Assembly (NCBI RefSeq): GCF_017599305.1
Contig: NZ_JAGFWR010000012.1
Span: 110,903-174,902 of the forward strand
DNA from: Micromonospora antibiotica
GTDB lineage: Bacteria; Actinomycetota; Actinomycetes; Mycobacteriales; Micromonosporaceae
DNA length: 64,000 nucleotides
Reading direction: 5' to 3'
Under the pieces are notes generated by a model. That model was not told the DNA's origin, did not search any database, and saw only the letters and a list, made by a program, of their open reading frames with translations. Position 1 is the stretch's first letter. Every line of letters begins with the position of its first letter. This document shows, piece by piece, positions 42,913 through 50,561 of the stretch. A program made the position numbers and the translations under genes.

Positions 42913-43650
42913 CTACAGCCCCGACTCGTTGGTACGCACCATGATCCGCCGGCAGTCCTCGCAGCGGACCACCTCGTCCGGGTCCGAACTGCGGATCCGG
43001 GCCAGGTCCGCGCCGGACAGCTCAAGCCGGCAGCCACCGCAACGGCCCGCGGTGAGCAGCGCCGCACCGAGGCCGGTGTCCGCGCGGATCTTGTCGTAGA
43101 GGGTGACCAGGTCGGCGGGGAGGTCCGCGGCGAGCGGCTTACGCGCGCCCTGCTTGAACTCCTCCTCCTTGGCGATGGCGGCGAGGCTCTCGTCGCGGCG
43201 CTGCTCGGCGGCGGCCCGCCGGTCCCGGGTCTCGGCGAGCCGGGACTCGATCCCGTCGAGGGTGGCCTGCGCCGTCTCCCGCTGCTCCATCAGCTCCAAC
43301 TCGGCGTCCTCCAGGTCACCCTGGCGGCGGTTGAGGGAGACCAGCTCGTGCTGGAGCGCCTCCAGCTCGCGGGCCGGCCCGCTGCCGCTGGCCAACCGGG
43401 CCTCGTCCTTGCTCTTGCGGGCCCGGACCTGGTCGATGTCCTTCTCCAACCGGGCGATGTCGCGGTCCAGGTCGTCGACGGCGACCTGGGCGCGGACCCG
43501 CTCGTCCTCCAGCGCGGACAGCTCCCGGGCCAGGCCCTCCAGCTCGGCCCGTTCGGGCAGCGACCGGCGGCGGTGGGCGAGCTGGGCGAGGGTGGTGTCG
43601 ATCGCCTGGAGATCGAGCAGGCGGCGCTGGACCTGGGGTTCAGCCTTCAC
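42913..43650 (-). CDS. C4 zinc-ribbon coiled-coil protein
   Basis: 245 residues from GTG 43650. A long coiled coil occupies about residues 10-175 (LARELSALEDERVRAQVAVDDLDRDIARLEKDIDQVRARK and ELELMEQRETAQATLDGIESRLAETRDRRAAAEQRR). A C-terminal zinc ribbon CGGCRLELSG...VVRCEDCRRIMVR has four Cys in CxxC pairs. Rv2229c is the M. tuberculosis counterpart. It is the middle gene of the conserved Nif3, zinc-ribbon and RNase H operon: 4-bp overlap with Nif3 and a 4-bp gap to the RNase H gene. Role unknown; the coil resembles nucleic-acid or ribosome-associated factors. Confidence 0.93.
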   Translation of the reverse strand: MKAEPQVQRRLLDLQAIDTTLAQLAHRRRSLPERAELEGLARELSALEDERVRAQVAVDDLDRDIARLEKDIDQVRARKSKDEARLASGSGPARELEALQHELVSLNRRQGDLEDAELELMEQRETAQATLDGIESRLAETRDRRAAAEQRRDESLAAIAKEEEFKQGARKPLAADLPADLVTLYDKIRADTGLGAALLTAGRCGGCRLELSGADLARIRSSDPDEVVRCEDCRRIMVRTNESGL

Positions 43651-44513
43651 GGTCGGGGCTCCTTGTCGTCCATCGCGGGTGCGGCGGCGTGCACGGTCCA
43701 CGGGTCGGTGTCCAGATCGGACACCACGGTCTCGACGCCGAAGTCGGCCCGCAGGTGGGCGGCCACGTCGTCCAGCCAGGGTCGTTCGGTCGCCCAGTGC
43801 GCGGCCTCCAACAGGGCGGGCCCACCGGCGGCGAGGTGCTCACCGGAGGGGTGGTGCCGCAGGTCGGAGCTGAGGAACGCGTCCACCCCGGCGGCGGACG
43901 CGGCAGCCAGGAAACCTTCGCCCGAGCCACCGCTGACCGCGAGGGTACGCACGATACGCCCGGGATCGCCTCCGGCGCGAACCCCCCAGACCGTGGCGGG
44001 TAGGACGGCGGCGGCGTGCCGGGTCAGCTCGGCCAGCGTCAGCGGGGCGGGCAGCTCGCCGATGCGGCCGATGCCCCGACCACCACCGGCGGACGGGGCA
44101 CCGGGGGCGGACGGCGCGAGGGGACGCAGGCCGGTCAGCCCGAACCGGGCGGCCAGCGCGTCGGAGACGCCCGGCGCGGCGATGTCGGCGTTGGTGTGCG
44201 CCACGTAGAGGGCCACCCCGGCGCGGATCAAATCGTGCACGATCCGCCCCTTCCAGGTGGTCGGGGCGACCGAGGACACACCACGCAGCAGCAACGGATG
44301 GTGCGCGACGATCAGATCGGCCCCGACGGCGAGGGCCTCGGCGACGGTCTCGGGAACGACGTCCACCGTGCCGTAGACCCGGCGGACCGGGTCGGTGGGC
44401 TCACCGAGCACCAGACCGACCCGGTCCCACTCCTCGGCCCAGGCCGGCGGGTAACGGCGGTCCAGCGCGGCGACGACATCGGCGACGGACGGCGGGGACG
44501 CGGTTGTGCTCAC
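43647..44513 (-). CDS. Nif3-like dinuclear metal-centre protein
   Basis: 288 residues. It begins VADVVAALDRRYPPAWAEEWDRVGLVLGEP. The metal ligands are in ADLIVAHHPLLL (His-His near residue 70), VALYVAHTNADIA (His, Asp) and the late FLSSDLRHHPSGEHL and ALLEAAHWATER motifs (His and Glu). The family forms a hexameric ring with two metals per subunit and GTP-cyclohydrolase-like character, but its reaction is not settled. Rv2230c is the counterpart. It is the first gene of the operon, and its stop overlaps the zinc-ribbon start by 4 bp. Confidence 0.95.
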   Translation of the reverse strand: MSTTASPPSVADVVAALDRRYPPAWAEEWDRVGLVLGEPTDPVRRVYGTVDVVPETVAEALAVGADLIVAHHPLLLRGVSSVAPTTWKGRIVHDLIRAGVALYVAHTNADIAAPGVSDALAARFGLTGLRPLAPSAPGAPSAGGGRGIGRIGELPAPLTLAELTRHAAAVLPATVWGVRAGGDPGRIVRTLAVSGGSGEGFLAAASAAGVDAFLSSDLRHHPSGEHLAAGGPALLEAAHWATERPWLDDVAAHLRADFGVETVVSDLDTDPWTVHAAAPAMDDKEPRP

Positions 44514-44568
44514 GGCCGGTCAGCTTACCGGCGCGCACTGGCGGCCACGCCCACGCCCGTCCGGCGGG

Positions 44569-45150
44569 TCAGGCGGCCGAGGCGGCCCGGGACCGGTCGG
44601 GCAGGGCCGCCACCGCCGCCTCCCACGGGAAGGTGTGCAGGTGCCGTTCTCCCGTACCGGGCGGGTGCAGCGGGTAGACGTGGTCGCCGAAGAGCACCGT
44701 GGCACCCCACTCGCCCAGCCGTTGCAGACCGGCCCGGAACGCCGGGTGCGCGGCCATCGCCGCGTTGGTGAACGGCACCACCACCACCGGCACCCCCCGG
44801 CCCTGCCCCTCGACCAGCAGGCCCAGCGCCAGGGTGTCGGTGATCCCGGCCGCCCACTTGTTGACCGTGTTGACGGTCGCCGGGCAGACGACCATCGCGT
44901 CCGCCGGGGGCAGCAGATCCGGGTCGCCCGGATTCTTGTAATGGGTACGCACCGGGTGCCCGGTCTGCCGGGCCAGCTCGGCCCGGTCCACGAACTTGGC
45001 CCCGTCGGGGGTGGTGACGACGCAGACCTCCCAGCCGTCGTCCTGGGCGAGGCCGACGAGTCGATCGAGGTGACGGGCCAGCGGCGAACCGCAGGCGATG
45101 ACGTAGAGCACTCCGCGGTGCTCACTGCTCTGGTGGGGGCTGCCGCTCAT
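44569..45150 (-). CDS. Flavoprotein (Dfp/EpiD-like decarboxylase fold)
   Basis: 193 residues. VLYVIACGSPLARHLDRLVGLAQDDGW starts a flavin-binding Rossmann-like fold. DAMVVCPATVNTVNKWAAGITDTLALGLLVE is the PASANT-like motif of HFCD flavoproteins (CoaC, EpiD), and VPVVVVPFTNAAMAAHPAF holds the PAMN-type loop region with changed residues. The active-site His of true decarboxylases is not evident. It starts 16 bp after the helix-turn-helix regulator gene, so the two form an operon. Homologues next to such regulators and a primase-polymerase-like gene recur in actinobacteria as I recall. Substrate unknown. Confidence 0.85.
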   Translation of the reverse strand: MSGSPHQSSEHRGVLYVIACGSPLARHLDRLVGLAQDDGWEVCVVTTPDGAKFVDRAELARQTGHPVRTHYKNPGDPDLLPPADAMVVCPATVNTVNKWAAGITDTLALGLLVEGQGRGVPVVVVPFTNAAMAAHPAFRAGLQRLGEWGATVLFGDHVYPLHPPGTGERHLHTFPWEAAVAALPDRSRAASAA

Positions 45151-45166
45151 CCGGCCGCCGCCGTGT

Positions 45167-46393
45167 TCATACTCCGACTCCCATCTGCTCAGCCAACTCC
45201 GCTATCGGCGCGGGCAACGCACCCCGTGTGCGACGCAGCACGTCGGACATCACTTCGTGGGCGATGGGTCGGCAGCGGATCTCGGACGGGGCGAGCCGGT
45301 CGCCGCGCAGCAGCATCTCCCCCGCCTTGGCGACGTCACCGAGCTGGGCGTAGCCCCGGGCGATGTCGAGCAGGTGGTGGGCCCGGCGTTCGGGCAGCAG
45401 CCCGTTGAAGCTCGGCTCGGGGATGCGCTGGTGGATCTCCACGGCCCGCCCGCCGTCGCCCAGCTCCACGGCGGCGGCGGCCCGGTGCAGCTCCAGGTTG
45501 GTCGGGCCGAACGAGGTCCAGTAGTGGTTCTGGTCGCCGCCGAGCATCAGGGCCGCCTCGTGGGCCCCGTGCAGCAGGTCCTCGACCGTGTCCGAGTCGC
45601 CGAACCGGGCCGCCGCCATCGCGCCCTGCAACAGCAGCATGCCGTAGACGGAGAGCCGGTCCGGCGCGCTGTCGTTCATGCCGCCGGGGGCGAGCCGGTT
45701 GGCGATGCTGACGTTCAGCTCCAGGGCGGGCCGGGCCCGGCCCATCGCCACCAGCGCGTTGCAGACCCGGGCGGTGGCGACACCGGCCAGCAACTGGTCG
45801 TCGGCCCGCTGGGCGACCGCCATCGACCGGTCGGCGGCCAACCAGGCCAGCTCGCACTCGCCCAGCTTGCGCAGCACCGAGGAGGCGATCTGGTAGACCT
45901 GCCCGAGCAGGTGGGCGGCTTCCTTGCCCTGCTCCCCGCCGTAGCCGGCGTCGGCCGCCTGGGCCTCCCGCAGCAGCTTCGGCAGCGCCCGGGTGAGCAT
46001 CCCGTAGCGGCCGTACTGGTAGGTGAGCCAGGCGTGCGTGACGGCCTTGCGCATGTCGGACAGCGGCGGCGGGTACGCCACGGCGTCGAAGTAGACGGTC
46101 ATCGAGGCGTACTGCTCCAGGGCGGCCCGGATCTCCTGCACCTCGACCTGGTCGATGCAGCTGAACGCGTCGCTGCGCCGTTCCGGGTCCTTGCCGAGCA
46201 GCAGCTGCACGTCGATCCGGAGGATCACGGCGATCTCGTAGAGCACGGAGAACTTGTCCAGCCGGCGGACCCCGCGCTCGACCTTGTCGACCCAGCTCTT
46301 GGACTTGCCGAGTCGGTCGGCGAAGACCTGCTGGGACATTTTGCGCCGCCCGCGCCAGTAGGCCACCCGCCGCCCTATCGGAAGCTCGTCCAT
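45167..46393 (-). CDS. XRE-type regulator with TPR-like C-terminal domain
   Basis: 408 residues from ATG 46393. The helix-turn-helix at 8-62 reads RVAYWRGRRKMSQQVFADRLGKSKSWVDKVERG. The remainder is all-helical with TPR-like pairs (AAHLLGQVYQIASSVLRKLGE, CELAWLAADRSMAVAQRAD, RAHHLLDIARGYAQLGDVAKAGEMLLRGDRLAP). This architecture resembles peptide- or partner-sensing regulators, but no small signal peptide gene is visible nearby. It is divergent from the primase-polymerase-like gene across a region with a GTGTACG/CGTACAC palindrome and heads an operon with the flavoprotein. It probably binds that palindrome. Confidence 0.9.
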   Translation of the reverse strand: MDELPIGRRVAYWRGRRKMSQQVFADRLGKSKSWVDKVERGVRRLDKFSVLYEIAVILRIDVQLLLGKDPERRSDAFSCIDQVEVQEIRAALEQYASMTVYFDAVAYPPPLSDMRKAVTHAWLTYQYGRYGMLTRALPKLLREAQAADAGYGGEQGKEAAHLLGQVYQIASSVLRKLGECELAWLAADRSMAVAQRADDQLLAGVATARVCNALVAMGRARPALELNVSIANRLAPGGMNDSAPDRLSVYGMLLLQGAMAAARFGDSDTVEDLLHGAHEAALMLGGDQNHYWTSFGPTNLELHRAAAAVELGDGGRAVEIHQRIPEPSFNGLLPERRAHHLLDIARGYAQLGDVAKAGEMLLRGDRLAPSEIRCRPIAHEVMSDVLRRTRGALPAPIAELAEQMGVGV

Positions 46394-46496
46394 CTTCTCC
46401 CGTTCCTCCCCCTCGTGGGTCGTCCGACCGGGCTCCGGACGACCCGCACTGGGCGCCTCCGATCCGTCCGTCCCAGGTATTCGCTGGTCGCACAGG

Positions 46497-46515
46497 GTGT
46501 ACGTCGTTCGTACAC
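46497..46515. promoter_or_regulatory. Palindromic operator GTGTACG-N5-CGTACAC
   Basis: Exact 7-bp arms with a 5-nt spacer between the divergent regulator and primase-polymerase-like genes, followed by more CGTAC/CGTGC elements at 46523 and 46531. It is about 105 bp from the regulator start and 130 bp from the other. The likely ligand is the adjacent XRE-TPR regulator. Confidence 0.7.
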
Positions 46516-46644
46516 CTGCTTTTCGTACCTTCGTGCAAGTTGCATGAGCCGTTCGTCAGGTCAACGATCCCGGATCACGACAGTGACGGCGCTCGACGTG
46601 AGGGGTGGCGGGTGACCGGTCGAGGCCAGAGGAGAGCACGGGAC

Positions 46645-47316
46645 ATGTGGGGGAACGTCGGGCCACGGGTCGCCCAGCTGTCGCCGATCGAACGGGTCCG
46701 GCTGCGCCGGATCGCCGTGCGGTACGCGGTGCACGGCTGGGAGGTGACCCCCGGCGCCTGTCTGGCGCGCAGCCGCTTCGTGTGCGGCCGGGCCGGCTGT
46801 CCCACCGTCGGCTGCCACCCCGCGCTGGAGAACTGGGAGCGGGGGGCGAGCACCGACCCGGCCCGGGTGGCCACCTGGTGGCGCAGCCGCCCGCACGGGG
46901 TGCTGCTGCCCACCGGTCGGGCGTTCGACGTGCTGGAGGTGTCGGCGCACCTGGGCCGCCGGCTGCTCGACGCCGTGCCCGGCCACCCCGCCGGCCCCGG
47001 GGCCCGGGGCCCGGTGGTGGTGACCCCGACCGGCCGGTGGATGTTCCTGGTCCGCCCGGGTGACCCGCTGCGCCCCGAGCTGGAACACTGCTTCCACGTG
47101 GTCCGGCACGGCACCGGCTCGTGGATCCCCGCGCCCCCCACCAGGCTGCCCGAGGGCCCGGTGCGCTGGGCGGTCGCCCCCGAGCAGGCCCGCTGGCAGC
47201 TGCCCGACTCGTACCTGTTGCAGAACACCCTGATCGGGGCGTTGCGGGCCGACGGGGTGACGCTGACCCCGGAGCTGCTGCCCGGCCAGCTCCCGCTGCC
47301 CCGCCGCGGCCACTGA
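46645..47316 (+). CDS. Primase-polymerase (prim-pol) domain-like protein
   Basis: 223 residues from ATG 46645, with GAGGAG at a normal distance; the open frame extends upstream without a start site. RRIAVRYAVHGWEVTPGAC opens the fold, FVCGRAGCPTVGCHP supplies four Cys/His, and NWERGASTDPARVATWWRSRPHGVLLPTGRAFDVLEVSAHLG matches the small actinobacterial bifunctional DNA primase/polymerase N-domain family. VVVTPTGRWMFLVRPG and GSWIPAPPTRLPEGPVRWAV follow. The acidic active-site run of true prim-pols (hhDhD) is replaced by FDVLEV, so catalysis is doubtful. No helicase is attached. It is divergent from the regulator/flavoprotein operon. Confidence 0.75.
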   Translation: MWGNVGPRVAQLSPIERVRLRRIAVRYAVHGWEVTPGACLARSRFVCGRAGCPTVGCHPALENWERGASTDPARVATWWRSRPHGVLLPTGRAFDVLEVSAHLGRRLLDAVPGHPAGPGARGPVVVTPTGRWMFLVRPGDPLRPELEHCFHVVRHGTGSWIPAPPTRLPEGPVRWAVAPEQARWQLPDSYLLQNTLIGALRADGVTLTPELLPGQLPLPRRGH

Positions 47317-47337
47317 CCGCCGGGGCGCGGCGGGACG

Positions 47338-47381
47338 GGCGTCGGCGGGGTCGGGTTCCCGCCAACGTCCCCGCCGACGCC
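47338..47381. terminator. 13-bp stem after the prim-pol gene
   Basis: GGCGTCGGCGGGG (47338-47350) pairs with CCCCGCCGACGCC (47369-47381), 18-nt loop, 21 bp after the stop codon. No T tract. Confidence 0.75.
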
Positions 47382-47587
47382 GGACTCGTTGCACACCACG
47401 ACGGCGCGCACGCGCCACCGGAGCGGGGGTAGGACATGGCCAGGGACGACGAGATGCGGCACACCGGCGGCACCGAACCACCCCACCGGCGACGGCCCCG
47501 ACACTGGTCGGACACCCGGCCCGCCGGTTCCCGACCCGGCCGCCCCCGGCCGACCGGCTCCCGCCCGGCCGGCACCCACCGCACGGC

Positions 47588-47697
47588 CCGGTGAACGCCC
47601 ACACCGGGCACGCTCGGGTGAACGCCCGCACCGCGCCCGGCCGGGTGAAAACCCGCACCCCACACGGCCCGGTGAAAACCCGCCCCCCACACGGCCC
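47588..47697. repeat. 27-bp tandem repeat, four units
   Basis: Units beginning near 47588, 47615, 47642 and 47669 share CGGGTGAA-N-CCCGCACC, with an exact 27-bp period. The last two units differ at only two or three bases. They lie between the prim-pol terminator and the ApbE stop. The period keeps one frame open on each strand, but the peptides are low-complexity and no start is supported. 47382-47587 shows nothing else. Confidence 0.85.
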
Positions 47698-47777
47698 GGA
47701 GCACCCCGGGCTGCGGGCCGCCGGCCTGTGCGTCGGCGCGCGTCGTCCACCGACCTGGTGACACTCGGCACGGGCGG

Positions 47778-48548
47778 TCAGTCGGCCAGCGGCAGGGCGG
47801 TGGAGCGCAGGAGCCGACCGTCGTCGGTGACCACCGCGTGCAGGTGGCCGGGCAGCCGGTCGAGCCAGCCGATCCCGGCCACGCCCATCGCCACCGCCGC
47901 CGTGGCGTACGCGTCGGCGACGCCCAGGTCCGGGCCGACCACGGTGACCGAGCGCAGCCCCCGGGCCGGGCCGCCCCGCCGGGGATCGACGACGTGGTGG
48001 CCCCGCTCGTAGACGCCCGAGGTGGCGACCGCCAGATCGGTGCCGGTGAGCACCAGGCAGGTGGCGTACGCGTCCCAGGGGTGCCGGACGCCGATCCGCC
48101 ACGGCTGTCCGGACGACGAGTGCCCGCGTACCCGGATGTCACCGCCGGCGTTGAGGCAGTGGTCGACCGCCCCGGCGGCCACCAGCCGGTCCGAGGCGAC
48201 CTGCGCCGCCCAGCCCTTCACGTAACCGGAGGGGTCCAGCCGGCCGGTGGCGTACGCGTCGAAGAAGCCGTCGGTGTCGCCCCACAGGTCGGCGCAGCGG
48301 GCCAGCACCGCCCGCAGGTCCGCCGACGCCCCGGACAGCGGCAACTCCCCCCGGTCGACGCGGCGCACCTCGCTGTCCTCGGCGTAGGTGGTGAACCGGG
48401 CGTCGACCTCGCGCAGCCAGTGGAACGTGTCGTCGGCCAACTCGCGCAGGGTGGCGGCGGGCAGGTCGTCGGCGAGGTCCAGGCTGATCGCCGTACCCAT
48501 CACCTGCTCGACCCGGCGCAGGCCGGGCCGGGTCACCGGCGCGGTCAT
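47778..48548 (-). CDS. apbE: FAD:protein FMN transferase (ApbE family)
   Basis: 256 residues. It attaches FMN through a phosphoester to Thr/Ser of exported flavoproteins, using FAD and Mg2+. It begins RRVEQVMGTAISLDLADD; FDAYATGRLDPSGYVKGWAAQVASDRL, VDHCLNAGGDIRVRGHS (metal/FAD site), VATSGVYERGHHVVDPRRG and VGPDLGVADAYATAAVAMG are the family motifs. No signal peptide is evident, so activity may be cytosolic or the protein may rely on another export route. It overlaps the FMN-binding protein gene by one base; that neighbour is the obvious substrate. Confidence 0.94.
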   Translation of the reverse strand: MTAPVTRPGLRRVEQVMGTAISLDLADDLPAATLRELADDTFHWLREVDARFTTYAEDSEVRRVDRGELPLSGASADLRAVLARCADLWGDTDGFFDAYATGRLDPSGYVKGWAAQVASDRLVAAGAVDHCLNAGGDIRVRGHSSSGQPWRIGVRHPWDAYATCLVLTGTDLAVATSGVYERGHHVVDPRRGGPARGLRSVTVVGPDLGVADAYATAAVAMGVAGIGWLDRLPGHLHAVVTDDGRLLRSTALPLAD

Positions 48549-49126
48549 CAGCGCACCTGGTCGAGGGCGGCCTGCAACGACTGCCGGTAACCGTTGCTGG
48601 TGGCGGTCGCCTGGGAGACGGTGTCCAGGTTGGCGTCCTGCTGGCGTACCACGGTGCCGGAGGTGCCGCTGTAGGTGTCGTCGACCCGGTTGCTGCGCAG
48701 GTCGGACTGGCCGCCCTGGGGCAGTTCCAGGGCCACCGCGTTGACGATCTTCGTGCCGGTGACGGTGATCTGCACCTGCACGTTGCCGAACTCCGTGACG
48801 ACCACCGGCCCGGTGACCTTGCGGGTGGTCGACTTCGGCGCGGCGGCGCTGGTCCTCGGGGCGGCCGGGGTGCTGCGTGGGCCGGCTCCGGTGCCGGTCC
48901 GGCCCGCCCCCGGGGTGCGGGCCGCGGTGGTGCCGGGGCGGCCGGTCGGTCGGGGTTTCGCGGCGGCCCGCTCCGGAGCCGCGCCGGGGGTGGCCGCGGT
49001 GGTGCCGCCCGGCGCACCGGCCGGCAGGTCCTGGGCGACCTGGCGGGCGTCCGGTGCACCCTTGAGCACCACCAGGGCGGTGGTGCCGGCGGCCAGCCCG
49101 GTGATCGCGAACAGCGCGCGACGCAT
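48548..49126 (-). CDS. Exported FMN-binding domain protein
   Basis: 192 residues from ATG 49126. The N-terminal membrane anchor/signal is RRALFAITGLAAGTTALVVL. An Ala/Pro/Thr-rich linker runs from residue 35 to about 100. The FMN-binding domain has VVVTEFGNVQVQITVTGTKIVNAVALELP, YSGTSGTVVRQQDANLDTVSQATATSNGYRQSLQAAL. The SQATATSNG run matches the S/T-G-A-T/S site flavinylated by ApbE, with Gln in place of Gly. It is expected outside the membrane, carrying covalent FMN for electron transfer from the ferric-reductase-like partner encoded 13 bp upstream. Confidence 0.9.
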   Translation of the reverse strand: MRRALFAITGLAAGTTALVVLKGAPDARQVAQDLPAGAPGGTTAATPGAAPERAAAKPRPTGRPGTTAARTPGAGRTGTGAGPRSTPAAPRTSAAAPKSTTRKVTGPVVVTEFGNVQVQITVTGTKIVNAVALELPQGGQSDLRSNRVDDTYSGTSGTVVRQQDANLDTVSQATATSNGYRQSLQAALDQVR

Positions 49127-49139
49127 GTCAGGTGCCTTC

Positions 49140-50561
49140 CTACAGCTCGAACGGGGCGAGGTGGATCTGCCGGCGGGGCACACCGGCCTGGCGGAGCACC
49201 CGCATCGACGACTCGACCAGCCCCTCCGGCCCGCACAGGTACACGTCGCGGCGGATCAGGTCGGGCACCAGCCGGCGCAGCCCGTCCGGGCTCATCACCT
49301 GGCGGGGGCCGGGGTCGTCCCGGGAGCCGATGACATACCAGACCGACGTCTGCCGGGCCTGGGCCAACCAGTCCAGCTCGTGGTGCAGCAGCACGTCGGC
49401 CGGGGTGCGGGCCCGGTAGATCAGGGCCGCGCCGGGTGGCAACTCCTCCAGCATCGCCCGCAGCGGTCCGATGCCGCTGCCACCGGCGATCAGCAGGGCC
49501 CGGTCCCGGGTCCGGTGCGCGGCGGTGAACGTGCCGGACGGGCCCTCCACCCAGACCCGGGTGCCGGGGTCGAGGTCGCGCAGGTCGGCGGTGTGCCCGC
49601 CGACCACCTTGACGGTCAGCCGCAGCCAGCGGCCGTTCGCGGCGGCGGAGAGCGAGAACGGGTGTGACTGCCACCAGCAGCCCCGGGTCAGGAACCGCCA
49701 GCGCAGGTACTGCCCGCCGAGCAGGTCGAGCTGCTGGAGCCGACGCCCGGTCAGATAGAGCGACACCGTGTCGGGGCTCTCCGCCACCACGTCGGCGACC
49801 CGCAGCCGGTGCCGCAGGTTGAGCAGCAGCGGCGCGACCAGCCGGCCCCACACCAGGGCGGCGGCGACCAGCAGGTAGCCGGCGATCCAGCCGGTGCGTA
49901 CCGGGCCGGGTGGGAAGAGCTGCGCACCGTTGCTGAACTGGTGGCCGAAACCGAGCAGCAGCGCCAGGTAGCTGGTCAGGTGCAGGTGGTACCAGAGTTC
50001 GTAGGGCACCGCCCGGCGGACCGCCCGGATGCCGGTGCAGCCGACCAGCACCAGGATGCCGGCCGCGACGAACGCGGACACCATGTCGTCGAAGTCACGC
50101 AGCAGCACCCCCACCTGGGCGGTGACCGGGTTGCCCTGGGTGCGCGCGTAGCCGACCACCAGCAGCGACAGGTGGGCCAGCACCGCCACCAGCAGCGTCG
50201 CGCCCAGGTCCCGGTGCACCCGGGACAGCCGCTCGCCGCCGACCCCGCGTTCCAGCACCCCGAGCCGGCTCATCATCAGCACCTGCACCAGCAGCAGGTA
50301 GCCGGCGACCAGGCCGGTGACCCGACCGGCGGCGGTGAGCACGTCGGCGGTGCCGGCCAGCGAACCGGCCGGGGTGTCGAGCCACCACGGCAGCACCGCG
50401 GCCACCAGGCCCACCCAGAACAGCCCGGACACCACCCGCCGACCGGCCGACCCCCGTCGTGGCAGGGTGGGCGGCGGGCGTACGGACGCAGCCGACCGGC
50501 CGCCGGACCGGGACGGGTCCCCGGTGCGACGGCCGGCGGCGTGCATGTCCTGATAGGTCAC
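49140..50561 (-). CDS. Ferric-reductase-like transmembrane flavocytochrome
   Basis: 473 residues. A basic, Pro-rich N-terminus (1-40) is followed by six membrane helices with His pairs (RVHRDLGATLLVAVLAHLSLL, YELWYHLHLTSYLALLLGFGHQF) that fit two b-type haems. The FAD domain has WQSHPFSLSAAANG, and the NAD(P) domain has ALLIAGGSGIGPLRAMLEEL, IYRARTPADVLL and VYLCGPEGLVESSMRVLR. It would move electrons from cytosolic NAD(P)H across the membrane, probably to the exported FMN protein. It overlaps the DUF1501 gene by 4 bp and lies in the five-gene operon. Confidence 0.93.
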   Translation of the reverse strand: MTYQDMHAAGRRTGDPSRSGGRSAASVRPPPTLPRRGSAGRRVVSGLFWVGLVAAVLPWWLDTPAGSLAGTADVLTAAGRVTGLVAGYLLLVQVLMMSRLGVLERGVGGERLSRVHRDLGATLLVAVLAHLSLLVVGYARTQGNPVTAQVGVLLRDFDDMVSAFVAAGILVLVGCTGIRAVRRAVPYELWYHLHLTSYLALLLGFGHQFSNGAQLFPPGPVRTGWIAGYLLVAAALVWGRLVAPLLLNLRHRLRVADVVAESPDTVSLYLTGRRLQQLDLLGGQYLRWRFLTRGCWWQSHPFSLSAAANGRWLRLTVKVVGGHTADLRDLDPGTRVWVEGPSGTFTAAHRTRDRALLIAGGSGIGPLRAMLEELPPGAALIYRARTPADVLLHHELDWLAQARQTSVWYVIGSRDDPGPRQVMSPDGLRRLVPDLIRRDVYLCGPEGLVESSMRVLRQAGVPRRQIHLAPFEL

